Assembly (NCBI GenBank): GCA_005879585.1 | Contig: VBKG01000162.1 | Coordinates: 1 to 40,113, forward strand | Origin: Deltaproteobacteria bacterium | GTDB taxonomy: Bacteria; Desulfobacterota; Binatia; DP-6 | Length of the DNA: 40,113 nucleotides | Reading direction: 5' to 3' | Part shown: positions 16,718 through 24,207 of the stretch, in pieces | Layout: each line of letters starts with the position of its first letter | Numbering within the stretch: position 1 is the first letter of the stretch | Program-made: the position numbers and the translations under genes | Notes under the pieces: generated by a model | Told to the model about the DNA's origin: nothing | Databases searched by the model: none | What the model saw: the letters and a program-made list of their open reading frames with translations, nothing else

Positions 16718-18073
16718 GTGGAACTCGAACTCGGCTCGCTTCTCCCCGTGTGGAGCGCGATCCCCTTCGCGGGGATCCTCCTATCGATCGCGCTGTTCCC
16801 GCTGCTCGCGCCCGTTTTCTGGCACCATCATTACGCGAAGGTCTCGGCGGCCTGGTCGGTGGTGCTGGCGGGGCCGTTCGTGCTCGGCTACGGCGTGCCG
16901 GCCGTCCACGAGCTCGCCCATGTGGCGGTCGTCGACTACGTCCCGTTCATCATCTTGATCTCGACGCTCTTCACCATCGGTGGCGGCATCTACGTCCGCG
17001 GATCGCTGCGCGGGTCGCCCGCGACCAACTGCGTGCTGATCGCGATCGGGACGGTGCTCGCGTCGTGGGTCGGTACGACGGGGGCAGCGATGCTCGTCAT
17101 CCGGCCGCTGCTGCGCGCCAATCGCGCGCGCCGCCATCGGGCGCACACGATCGTCTTCTTCACCTTCCTCGTGGCGAACATCGGCGGCGCCCTCACGCCG
17201 CTCGGCGACCCGCCGCTCTTCCTCGGGTTCCTGCACGGCGTACCGTTCTTCTGGACCTTCACGGTATGGAGGGAGACGGCGACGGCGGCCCTGGTGGTGC
17301 TCGCCGTCTACGCGGCGCACGACGTCTACTACTGGCGGCGCGAGGACGCGCTCGTCCGCGAGCCGCATCGCGGCCCGCGTGAGCCGCTCGCCATCGAGGG
17401 CTGGCACAACCTGCTGTTCCTCGGCGGCGTGCTCGGCGCCGTGATCGTGTCGGGCATCTGGTCGGGCGGCGACGTGGTGATCCTCGGCGTGCGGCAGCAG
17501 GTGCAGAACCTCGTGCGCGATGCCGTCCTGGCGACGATGATGGCCGCCTCGTGGCTGACCACGTCGGCGCGTATCCGGGAGCAGAACGAGTTCTCGTGGG
17601 GGCCGATCCGCGAGGTGGCGATCCTCTTCGCCGCTATCTTCACCACGATCATCCCCGCGCTGGCGATGCTGCGCGTCGGAGAGCGCGGGGCCATGGCATT
17701 CGTGGTCCGGGCGGTGCGCGAGCCGGCGCATTTTTTCTGGGCGAGCGGGATCCTTTCGTCGTTCCTCGACAACGCACCGACGTACCTTACGTTTCTGTCG
17801 ACCGCGCTCGGCCGCCTGTATCCGGGCGTCGGTGAAGACGTCGCGATTCCACGACTGATCGAAGCGCACGCGGCGTATTTGCGTGCGATCGCCACCGGCT
17901 CCGTGTTCATGGGCGCGAACAGCTACATCGGAAATGCGCCGAATTTCATGGTGAAGTCGATCGCGGAGGAATCGGGGGTATCCATGCCGTCGTTTTTTGG
18001 GTACATCATCCGTTATTCATTGCCCGTTCTGATACCCGTGTTCGCGCTCGTCACATGGCTGTTTTTCCGATGA
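16718..18073 (+). CDS. sodium/proton antiporter-like membrane transporter (NhaD/ion transporter superfamily)
   Basis: A 451-residue polytopic inner-membrane protein with about 11-12 hydrophobic segments, from FAGILLSIALFPLLAPVFW to the C-terminal VLIPVFALVTWLFF. Conserved points of NhaD-like transporters appear as STLFTIGGGIYVRG, the first signature GTTGAAMLVIRPLLRAN, VANIGGALTPLGDPPLFLGF, SSFLDNAPTYLTF and GANSYIGNAPNFMVKSI; the paired GxxLTPxGDPP and NAPN elements are typical inverted-repeat ion-binding hairpins. It most likely exchanges Na+ for protons; a dicarboxylate carrier is the alternative. GTG start at 16718, 11 bases after the upstream stop. The unknown gene that follows begins only 7 bases later. 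Confidence 0.88.
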   Translation: MELELGSLLPVWSAIPFAGILLSIALFPLLAPVFWHHHYAKVSAAWSVVLAGPFVLGYGVPAVHELAHVAVVDYVPFIILISTLFTIGGGIYVRGSLRGSPATNCVLIAIGTVLASWVGTTGAAMLVIRPLLRANRARRHRAHTIVFFTFLVANIGGALTPLGDPPLFLGFLHGVPFFWTFTVWRETATAALVVLAVYAAHDVYYWRREDALVREPHRGPREPLAIEGWHNLLFLGGVLGAVIVSGIWSGGDVVILGVRQQVQNLVRDAVLATMMAASWLTTSARIREQNEFSWGPIREVAILFAAIFTTIIPALAMLRVGERGAMAFVVRAVREPAHFFWASGILSSFLDNAPTYLTFLSTALGRLYPGVGEDVAIPRLIEAHAAYLRAIATGSVFMGANSYIGNAPNFMVKSIAEESGVSMPSFFGYIIRYSLPVLIPVFALVTWLFFR

Positions 18074-18080
18074 TGCAGTC

Positions 18081-18671
18081 TTGACGCGTTGGGATGAAAT
18101 CGCGGTGCAGGGCCGAGACGACGTCGTGCGGGCGTTCGTCGCCGGGTTCCTCGCTGCGCGCGGTGGCCGCGAGGGCCAGGTCATGTTCGGCTCGGATCTC
18201 CATCTGGAGCCCGAATCGCTCGGGGAGCGCGTGAAGGAGCTCTTTCTGACCGGCTCCCACGTGGTGCTGGTGGCTCCGGAACCGCTGGCCGAGGCGCTCG
18301 CGGACGCGTTTCGCGAGCACGGCGGCGCCGGCGCGACGCTCGAACGTCGGCGGGCGATCCGCGAGGCGGCATTCGGATTTCGCGCCGAGATGTTCTCCCG
18401 TTCACTCGCGACCGCGTTCCGCCAGGCGCTGCAGGATTCCGTGCCGCAGGGCACGCGCGCCGATGATCTCCAAGAGACGGAGGACGTGCATCCCGAAGCG
18501 CACGGCGTGGAGCTGTATGCGCCCGTGCACGATTACATTTATCGCGCATCGGGGCGTGTTGCGGGGTCGTTTCCGGGCGTTGTCGAAATACGACGACGTC
18601 TGGCGGAGATGGAATTCGTCCAGGTGGAACGGTTACATCTCGAAGGAAATCAGCCCGAAATCATCCGATAA
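18081..18671 (+). CDS. conserved-looking protein of unknown function, coupled to the antiporter
   Basis: 196 residues, no signal peptide or membrane segment. The body is acidic-amphipathic: LFLTGSHVVLVAPEPLAEAL, a central helix with FRAEMFSRSLATAFRQALQD, then a C-terminal part with YAPVHDYIYRASGRVAGSFPG and MEFVQVERLHLEGNQPEIIR. I do not recognise the family. The start is TTG at 18081, 7 bases after the antiporter stop, with no ATG or GTG upstream in frame. This spacing suggests cotranslation and perhaps a cytosolic accessory role for the transporter. Codon use is somewhat less GC-biased towards the 3' end than in the neighbours. Confidence 0.65.
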   Translation: MTRWDEIAVQGRDDVVRAFVAGFLAARGGREGQVMFGSDLHLEPESLGERVKELFLTGSHVVLVAPEPLAEALADAFREHGGAGATLERRRAIREAAFGFRAEMFSRSLATAFRQALQDSVPQGTRADDLQETEDVHPEAHGVELYAPVHDYIYRASGRVAGSFPGVVEIRRRLAEMEFVQVERLHLEGNQPEIIR

Positions 18672-18722
18672 GTCTTGCGGCCGCGTACGGCTTGGAGTAG
18701 GAGCAAGCCTCTTCATCCTCAC

Positions 18723-18730
18723 AAGGAGGT
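18723..18730 (+). promoter_or_regulatory. near-perfect ribosome binding site of the AT-hook gene
   Basis: AAGGAGGT matches the 16S anti-Shine-Dalgarno core completely and ends 6 bases before the ATG at 18737. Most starts in this window have weak or no such site, so this one marks a highly translated gene. Confidence 0.85.
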
Positions 18731-18736
18731 GGCGGC

Positions 18737-18940
18737 ATGCCGCGCCAGAAGAGTCTCATCACGGTGATCCGCGATCTCGTTCGCCAGGAGATCAGCAAGG
18801 CGATCTCCGGTCTTCTCGGGGGAACGGGCGGCAAGGGACAGAAGACGGGGACACGGCGGCGGCGCCGGCGCCGCGGGCGGCGAGGCCCGGGCCGGCCACC
18901 CGGTTCGCGGAACCGCAAGCGCGCGGCGGCGAGCGCGTAG
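18737..18940 (+). CDS. small basic AT-hook protein, possible nucleoid protein
   Basis: 67 residues. The first third is an amphipathic helix (SLITVIRDLVRQEISKAI), followed by a glycine-rich linker and a tail with ten arginines in sixteen residues, then GPGRPPGSRNRKRA, an AT-hook core (GRPPGS-type with flanking basic residues). The N-terminal helix could mediate oligomerisation and the tail DNA binding in the minor groove, like histone-H1-like or HMGA-like bacterial nucleoid proteins; RNA binding is an alternative. It is followed 4 bases later by the convergent stop of the ClC gene. Confidence 0.75.
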   Translation: MPRQKSLITVIRDLVRQEISKAISGLLGGTGGKGQKTGTRRRRRRRGRRGPGRPPGSRNRKRAAASA

Positions 18941-18944
18941 CCCG

Positions 18945-20927
18945 CTAGAGAGCCTGCGCGACGCGCAGCGCCTCGGCGGTTCCTGCCAGCACCAGGCTGT
19001 CACCGGCGCCGAGCGGTCGGTCGGGGTCCGGAAGCTCGTATCCGGACTCGATGCGTCCCGACGGCCGCACGGCGAGCACGGCGACGCCGTACCGTGCCCG
19101 GCAATCGATGTCGCGGAGCGATCGCCCGACCCACGCGCCCGGCGTCGAGACGACGCCGACGCGGTACGAGTCGGCCCACTGCGGTCCCGGGCGTGCGGAG
19201 GCGGGTAGCGCCCCGAGCGCGGCGACGGTCCGGTTGTAGGCCGCGATCACGTCGGCCCGCGAGAGCAGGCCGAGCAGCCGGCGGGGATTCTCGGGATCGA
19301 CGACCGGCACGTCCTCGAGCGCTTCGCCCTCGAGCAGCCGGAACGCGTCGCCGAGGCTCGCCTCCGGGGTCAGCCGAACGAAGTGCGGCTCGCAGAGATC
19401 GCGGGCGACCACCAGCGGCCCGAGGTTCTCCTCGAGGAGGATCGAGCGCAGTGCGCCGAAGGCAAGCACCCCGACCAGCTCGCCTGCGTCGTCGACGACG
19501 GGAAAGGTGACGCTCCGGCTCCCGGCGACGATGCGCAGCACCTCGGGGAGGGTGGCGCGCTCCGGGATCGTCTCGCTGTCCCGACGATAGACGGCGGCAA
19601 TGGGGATCCGGTCGAGCATCTGCCGATCCGTCGTGGCATGCAGGCTCTTGCCCTCGGCGGTGAGACCGAGGGTGTCGATCGACTCGGGCTCGAGCCGCGT
19701 GGCGATCGTCAGCCCGACGATCGCCGTGATGAGCGCCGGGATGGTGACCGTGTAGCTCTGCGTCATCTCGAAGAGCAGAAAGATGGCCGTGAGCGGCGCA
19801 TGCGTGGTGGCTGCGAGGAACGCGCCGAGGCCGACGAGCGCATAGGACCCGCGCGGGCCCGTGAGGCCGGGCAGTAGCAGCGCCGACAGGCCGCGGAACG
19901 CCCCGCCGGTCATCGCGCCGATGAAGAAGATCGGGCCGAACACCCCGCCCGGCGCGCCGCATCCGAGCGACACGCTGCTGCCGACGATCTTCGCGGCGGC
20001 GAGCACGGCCATGTGGCCGGGTGCCAGTCGGCCCGCCAGCGCCCCTTCGACGACCGGATAGCCGTCGGAGACGTTCCCCGGCACGACGACGTCGAGCAAC
20101 CCGACGAGCGCGAGACCGGCGAGCAGCACGAGCGGGCGCGGCCAGGGACTCCGGCGCGCGCGGGCGGCGACCGCGTGGAAGAACCGGATGTAGCCGACCG
20201 CCAGGAGGCCGATCACCACCCCGAGGACGCCGTACGTGAAACACTCCCAGTAGGTGTCCAGCTCGAACGGCGTCACGGGGAACACGGGCTGGTTCCCGAG
20301 CAGGCCGCGCGCCGCCACGACGGCCGTCGTGGTGGCGACGACGATCAGGCTGAAATTCGCCAGATGCACCTCGCCGAGCAGCACGATCTCCTGCGCGAAC
20401 AGGAGGCCACCGAGCGGAGCATTGAACGTCGTTGCGATGCCCGCGCCCGCACCGCAGGCGATCAGCACCTTCCGCTCCTCGGTGGCGAGCCGGGCGAGAC
20501 GGGCGACCGCCGCGCCGATCGAGCCGCCGATCTGCGCGATCGGTCCTTCGCGTCCCACCGCGGCGCCGGCGCCGAGCGAGATGGCCGCGCCGAGCGTCTT
20601 CACGACCATCCAGCGCCGCTTCACGCTGGCGCCATGGAGATGGAGCATCTCGAGGAAGCGCGGGAACCCGTAGCCGAGCACCTCCCCCGGAAACAGCCGA
20701 TCGAGCGCGAGCAGCACGAGCCCGCCGCCGATGAGCGCGAGCGGGATGCCGATCCGGCCGAGTGGCGCGACGCGGCCCTGGAAGAGCCAGGTCGCACCGA
20801 GGATCGCGTCGCGGAAGACGACGTTTCCCACCGCGCCGAGGACGCCGGTCAGAACCGCGAGGGCGATGAGCCACGCATAGCGGCGCTCGTTCTCGACGAT
20901 GCCCCGCAGGCCGAGCGCGGGTTTCAC
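18945..20927 (-). CDS. ClC chloride channel/transporter with CBS and RCK_C (TrkA_C) domains
   Basis: 660 residues. The ClC membrane domain (about 15-430) has AVGREGPIAQIGGSIGA with the gating Glu, FNAPLGGLLFAQE, and GCGAPGGVFGPIFFIGAM (the GxFxP anion motif). The first anion motif, usually GxGIP or GHGVP, is GYGFP here. A CBS pair follows (about 445-570, ending LLGLLSRADVIAAYNR). The C-terminal RCK_C domain (about 580-660, WVGRSLRDIDCRARYGVAVL to AGDSLVLAGT) normally senses ligands in potassium channels. It is probably an inner-membrane Cl-/H+ exchanger or channel regulated by nucleotides. Start GTG 20927 follows the NTF2 gene by 5 bases; longer frames upstream overlap that gene. Confidence 0.93.
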   Translation of the reverse strand: MKPALGLRGIVENERRYAWLIALAVLTGVLGAVGNVVFRDAILGATWLFQGRVAPLGRIGIPLALIGGGLVLLALDRLFPGEVLGYGFPRFLEMLHLHGASVKRRWMVVKTLGAAISLGAGAAVGREGPIAQIGGSIGAAVARLARLATEERKVLIACGAGAGIATTFNAPLGGLLFAQEIVLLGEVHLANFSLIVVATTTAVVAARGLLGNQPVFPVTPFELDTYWECFTYGVLGVVIGLLAVGYIRFFHAVAARARRSPWPRPLVLLAGLALVGLLDVVVPGNVSDGYPVVEGALAGRLAPGHMAVLAAAKIVGSSVSLGCGAPGGVFGPIFFIGAMTGGAFRGLSALLLPGLTGPRGSYALVGLGAFLAATTHAPLTAIFLLFEMTQSYTVTIPALITAIVGLTIATRLEPESIDTLGLTAEGKSLHATTDRQMLDRIPIAAVYRRDSETIPERATLPEVLRIVAGSRSVTFPVVDDAGELVGVLAFGALRSILLEENLGPLVVARDLCEPHFVRLTPEASLGDAFRLLEGEALEDVPVVDPENPRRLLGLLSRADVIAAYNRTVAALGALPASARPGPQWADSYRVGVVSTPGAWVGRSLRDIDCRARYGVAVLAVRPSGRIESGYELPDPDRPLGAGDSLVLAGTAEALRVAQAL

Positions 20928-20932
20928 GCGTG

Positions 20933-21337
20933 CTAGGTCGGCGGCAGCTCGATGATGGCGCGGCGCAGGCGGATGGCCCAGCGGCCGCCACGCTTGACGA
21001 GCTCGTCCTCGTAGCGACCCGTGGTCTGGTGGAGCGCCCCGGGCTCGCCGACGAAGGCGAGCACGTAGGATTCGGCGCGGGCGCGCTCGCCGTCGCCCGC
21101 GATGACGACGTTGGTCAGGTAGTGACGCATGCGGATGCTCGCGGCACGCAGCGAGTCGGTGAACGCGCGCAGGCCCTCGCGGCCTTCGTGGACTCCCATC
21201 GTCGCGCCGAAATCGAGCCGGCAGTCGTCGGTGAAGAGCTGCGGCAGCGTCTCCCAGCGGCCGAGGTCGATCGCATAGCAGTACGAGGCGAGCAGCTCGC
21301 CGATGGCGACGCGATCCTCCGCGGAGAGCTCGGCCAT
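20933..21337 (-). CDS. SnoaL/NTF2-like protein
   Basis: 134 residues with the cone-shaped NTF2-like pattern: helix AEDRVAIGELLASYCYAIDL, W followed by LPQLFTDDCRLDF, EGREGLRAFTDSL, RMRHYLTNVVIAGDGERARA, then the strands ALHQTTGRYEDELVKRGGRWAI. These small folds act as ketosteroid isomerase-like or dehydratase-like enzymes, aromatic-hydroxylase small subunits or binding proteins; the DUF/SnoaL_4 type is common next to lipid and xenobiotic catabolic genes. ATG at 21337 fits the family start; longer starts add unrelated residues. It sits 5 bases upstream of the ClC gene on the same strand, an association I cannot explain functionally. Confidence 0.85.
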   Translation of the reverse strand: MAELSAEDRVAIGELLASYCYAIDLGRWETLPQLFTDDCRLDFGATMGVHEGREGLRAFTDSLRAASIRMRHYLTNVVIAGDGERARAESYVLAFVGEPGALHQTTGRYEDELVKRGGRWAIRLRRAIIELPPT

Positions 21338-21389
21338 GGCGTCGTGGTGTAGCGCACGGAACTGCGGCTGCCAAGCGACAGGACACGGC

Positions 21390-21419
21390 TTGAAAACGGC
21401 CGCGCCGCGCGCGTACTTT
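21390..21419 (+). promoter_or_regulatory. candidate promoter of the APH/DUF6285 operon
   Basis: TTGAAA (21390-21395), an 18-base spacer and TACTTT (21414-21419) lie in the divergent gap between the NTF2 and APH genes. The -35 box has five consensus bases and the -10 box three. Transcription would start near 21426, upstream of the mini-frame at 21453. Confidence 0.4.
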
Positions 21420-21452
21420 GCCCGCCATGCGACCCACGACGTGGTGCCCGTC

Positions 21453-21509
21453 ATGAGTGCGGAGCTCGTGCTGCTCGACGACGACGACCTGATGCATCAC
21501 CTTGACTGA
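21453..21509 (+). other. possible 18-codon leader frame overlapping the APH start
   Basis: ATG at 21453 opens an 18-residue frame (MSAELVLLDDDDLMHHLD) whose TGA (21507-21509) overlaps the TTG start of the phosphotransferase gene by 8 bases. The position suits termination-reinitiation, which could explain how a weak TTG start is used. The acidic run makes the peptide itself unremarkable, and chance cannot be excluded. Confidence 0.3.
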
Positions 21510-22497
21510 TCTCGCGGCCGGGCTCGCGGCCTACCTCGGCGCCCAGCTCGGTACCGACGTGCGCGTCACGGAGCTGCGCCGGCTGGCGGGCGGCGCGTCG
21601 CGCGAGACCTGGCTGTTCACGATGACGACGCCCGACGGGGCGACGGAACGGCTGGTCCTCCGCCGCGACCCGCCGGGGCACGTGATCGAGACGAGCCGCC
21701 GCCACGAATTCCTCTTGCTGCGCGCCGCCGCGGCGGCGGGCGTCGCGGTGCCGCGCGTGCGCTGGTGCGAGGAAGACCCGGCGGTGCTGGGCGCGCCGTT
21801 CTTCGTCATGGACTACGTGGAGGGCGAGACGCTCGCCCGCCGTCTCCTGCGCGACGCCGAATACGCGCCCGCGCGGGCGGCGCTTCCCGAGCAGCTCGCG
21901 ACGGCGCTCGCCCGCGTGCACGCGATCGATCTCCACGGCCCCGAGCTCGACTTCCTCACCCGGCCGGCGGGTGAGGCTGCGGCCGTCGAGCTCGGCCGGT
22001 ACGAGTCGCTGTTCCGCGCCCTCGCCCCCGAGCCGCATCCCGCCTTCGAGCTGGCGCTCCGCTGGCTCGCCGTGCGCATGCCGGCGACGTCGCGACGCAC
22101 GCTCGTCCACGGCGACTATCGCGTCGGGAACGTCATCTTCGGGCCGGAGGGCCTGCGCGCCGTGATCGACTGGGAGATGGTGCACGTCGGCGATCCGCTC
22201 GAGGACCTGGGCTGGCTCTGCGTCCGCGCCTGGCGCTTCGGCGCCGACGCCAACCCCGTGGGCGGGTTGTGCGACCGCGCCGCCTTCGTGTCGATGTACG
22301 AGCGCGCCGCCGGGGTCCGCGTCGATCCGACAGCCGTGCGCTGGTGGGAGGTCTTCGGCAACCTCAAGTGGGGCATCATCTGCATCATGCAGATGCAGAC
22401 GTTCCTCGCCGGGGTGAAGAGCGTCGAGCTCGCGAGCCTCGGGCGCCGGACGGCCGAGACGGAGCTCGAGCTCCTCGACCTGACCGAAGGGGCCTGA
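21502..22497 (+). CDS. APH-family phosphotransferase
   Basis: 331 residues, aminoglycoside-phosphotransferase-like kinase fold. N-lobe LRRLAGGASRETWLF resembles a glycine-rich loop, MDYVEGETLARRLL the hinge, LVHGDYRVGNVIF the catalytic loop (HxDxxxxN) and AVIDWEMVHVGDPLEDLGWL the metal-binding DWE. This subgroup belongs to the ACAD10/ACAD11-type kinases and is encoded near acyl-CoA dehydrogenases in many bacteria; for 4-hydroxy acids, phosphorylation precedes dehydration. Antibiotic modification is unlikely in this context. Start TTG at 21502; no ATG or GTG precedes the conserved region in this frame. DUF6285 follows after one base. Confidence 0.88.
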   Translation: MTDLAAGLAAYLGAQLGTDVRVTELRRLAGGASRETWLFTMTTPDGATERLVLRRDPPGHVIETSRRHEFLLLRAAAAAGVAVPRVRWCEEDPAVLGAPFFVMDYVEGETLARRLLRDAEYAPARAALPEQLATALARVHAIDLHGPELDFLTRPAGEAAAVELGRYESLFRALAPEPHPAFELALRWLAVRMPATSRRTLVHGDYRVGNVIFGPEGLRAVIDWEMVHVGDPLEDLGWLCVRAWRFGADANPVGGLCDRAAFVSMYERAAGVRVDPTAVRWWEVFGNLKWGIICIMQMQTFLAGVKSVELASLGRRTAETELELLDLTEGA

Positions 22498-22498
22498 G

Positions 22499-22891
22499 GT
22501 GCAGGACCGGCCGACGGCGCGCGAGCTCCTCACCGCGGTGCGCGAGTTCCTCGAGGCCGACGTCGTGCCGGCGCTCGACGGCGTCACGCGTTTTCACGCC
22601 CGTGTCGCGGCCAACGTCCTCGCGATCGTCGAGCGCGAGATGGCGAGCGAGGAACAGAGCTTGCTCGCCGAGTGGGAGCGCCTGGCGCACCTCCTCCGTG
22701 TCGACGGCGAACCGCCGGCGCGACTCGACTCACTGCGCACGGCGGTCCGGGGATTGACAGAATCGCTGGTGCGACGGATCCGGGAAGGTGAGACAGACCG
22801 AGAGCCGTTCGGGCGCGCCGTCCGTGAACACGTCCGGGAGACCGTGCGCGAGAAGCTCCGGGTGACGAACCCGCGGTATCTCGGCGGATAG
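22499..22891 (+). CDS. DUF6285 domain protein
   Basis: 130 residues, helical, with the DUF6285 pattern: RPTARELLTAVREFLEADVV, FHARVAANVLAIVEREMASE and the C-terminal VREKLRVTNPRYL. The family is a constant neighbour of APH-type phosphotransferases and acyl-CoA dehydrogenases, and may act as a partner subunit of the kinase; no activity is known. Start GTG at 22499, one base after the phosphotransferase stop. Its 3' end abuts the glycosyltransferase remnant on the opposite strand. Confidence 0.85.
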   Translation: MQDRPTARELLTAVREFLEADVVPALDGVTRFHARVAANVLAIVEREMASEEQSLLAEWERLAHLLRVDGEPPARLDSLRTAVRGLTESLVRRIREGETDREPFGRAVREHVRETVREKLRVTNPRYLGG

Positions 22892-23159
22892 ACATGAGTG
22901 CGCGTCGCGCCGCTCCCACAAGGCGGGGCGCACCGGCGAAGAAGCCGAGCGCCAGCACGCGTCCGCCGAAGATGTTCGGATACGGGGCGCCGGCGCGGAG
23001 GAACGTGGCCCGCGGACCGAGCTCGCGACGGAGGTAGGCGAGCGCCGCGCCGTCCGAGTAGACGAGCACCCGGTGATCGTCGACGAGACGGCGGAGGACC
23101 GGCAGCGAGCGGGTGGCGTTACCGAGGCCCCACGCACAGACGCCGTAGAGGATCGTCAC
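22892..23159 (-). pseudogene. N-terminal remnant of an MJ1255-type glycosyltransferase
   Basis: Read on the minus strand from GTG 23159, the sequence gives TILYGVCAWGLGNATRSLPV, then LRRLVDDHRVLVYSDG, LRRELGPRATFLRAGAPYPN and IFGGRVLALGFFAGAPRLVG. This is the N-terminal nucleotide-sugar-type half of the glycosyltransferase family related to MJ1255/VC2487 (normally about 350-390 residues). After about 89 codons homology stops where DUF6285 ends on the other strand. The frame then runs on into arginine-rich antisense sequence to a stop near 22584. The rest of the gene is absent, so this is a truncated relic; rearrangement beside DUF6285 probably removed it. Confidence 0.75.
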
Positions 23160-23255
23160 CGGTGCCCCCTGTGACCCACGGCGCCGACCCGCTCGCGGCG
23201 CCGCCGCCGCTCCACTCGTTGCAGCGCTGGCCCGAGCCCGCTCGGATCGGGCAAC

Positions 23256-24149
23256 GTGCTGATCGGCACCGCGTCCTGGACGGAGAAGACGCTGCTCGCG
23301 AGCCGAACGTTCTATCCGCCGAGCGTGACCACCGCGGAGCAGCGGCTCCGCTATTACGTCCGCCACTTTCCCGTGGTCGAGGTCGACGCGACGTACTATG
23401 CGTTGCCGTCGCTCGAGAACTCGCGGCGGTGGGTGGAGCGGTCGGGTCCGGACTTCGTGTTCGGCGTGAAGGCCTACGCCGCGCTCACGCAGCATCCGAT
23501 CGAACCGCTCCGGCTCGATCGTGATCTCCAGAGCGCGCTCCCCGCGGACCTCCGTCGCCGGAAGAGCGTTTACATGCGCGACCTGCCGCCCGACGTCCTC
23601 GACCAGGTCTGGCTCCGCTTCCGGTCCGCGCTCGCGCCGCTCGAGAGTGCGGGGAAGCTCGCCTACGTCCTCTTTCAGATGCCGCGCTGGTTCGTCCCGA
23701 GCCGCGAGTCGGCTGCATATCTCGAGCATGCGGCGGAGCGGTTCGCTGGCGTGCGGGTGGCCATCGAGTTCCGCCAGCAGGGCTGGATGACCGAGCGTCG
23801 CGCCCCGAGGACGCTCGACTTCCTCCGCGGGGCGGGCCTCGTGTACGTGAGCGTCGATGAGCCGCAGGGCACGGCGGCGAGCGTGCCGCCCCTGGCGGCC
23901 GCGACGTCCGAAGCGCTGTCGGTGGTCCGCTTTCACGGGCGGCGCGTCGAGACGTGGACCAGGCCGGGAGTGAGTACCACGGAACGGTTCCGCTATCTGT
24001 ACCGTCCCGAGGAGCTCCGGGAGTGGGTCGGCCGGATCCGCGACCTCGCCGGCAAGAGCCGCCAGGTCCACGTGCTGATGAACAACTGCTACCGCCAGTA
24101 CGGCGTCGAGAATGCCAAGGACCTGGCCGGACTGCTGGCCGCGTCGTGA
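23256..24149 (+). CDS. DUF72 (YecE-like) protein
   Basis: 297 residues, TIM-barrel DUF72 family. Characteristic parts are LIGTASWTEKTLL, the RLRYYVRHFPVVEVDATYYA block, FVFGVKAYAALTQH, VLFQMPRWFVPSRES, VAIEFRQQGW, the C-terminal RFHGRRVETW and VHVLMNNCYRQYGVENAKDL. The second block corresponds to the YecE consensus for barrel strand 2. The function is unknown; a role related to Fe-S or nucleic acid processing has been guessed from neighbours in other genomes, but nothing here supports it. Start GTG 23256 with no alternative closer. The gap to the next gene (58 bases) shows nothing notable. Confidence 0.92.
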   Translation: MLIGTASWTEKTLLASRTFYPPSVTTAEQRLRYYVRHFPVVEVDATYYALPSLENSRRWVERSGPDFVFGVKAYAALTQHPIEPLRLDRDLQSALPADLRRRKSVYMRDLPPDVLDQVWLRFRSALAPLESAGKLAYVLFQMPRWFVPSRESAAYLEHAAERFAGVRVAIEFRQQGWMTERRAPRTLDFLRGAGLVYVSVDEPQGTAASVPPLAAATSEALSVVRFHGRRVETWTRPGVSTTERFRYLYRPEELREWVGRIRDLAGKSRQVHVLMNNCYRQYGVENAKDLAGLLAAS

Positions 24150-24207
24150 CCGACCGGCCGCGGGGTCTGCTCACGTCGTGCGTGAGCTGTGATAGCAGAG
24201 TGCCTCC

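Noticed and set aside
21502-22497. APH-family gene as an aminoglycoside resistance determinant
   Set aside because: The DUF6285 neighbour and sequence subgroup fit the acyl-CoA/hydroxy-acid kinase class, not resistance enzymes.
23160-23255. Inverted repeat GGCGCCG/CGGCGCC upstream of the DUF72 gene as an operator
   Set aside because: Seven-base GC palindromes are expected by chance at this base composition, and nothing else supports a site.
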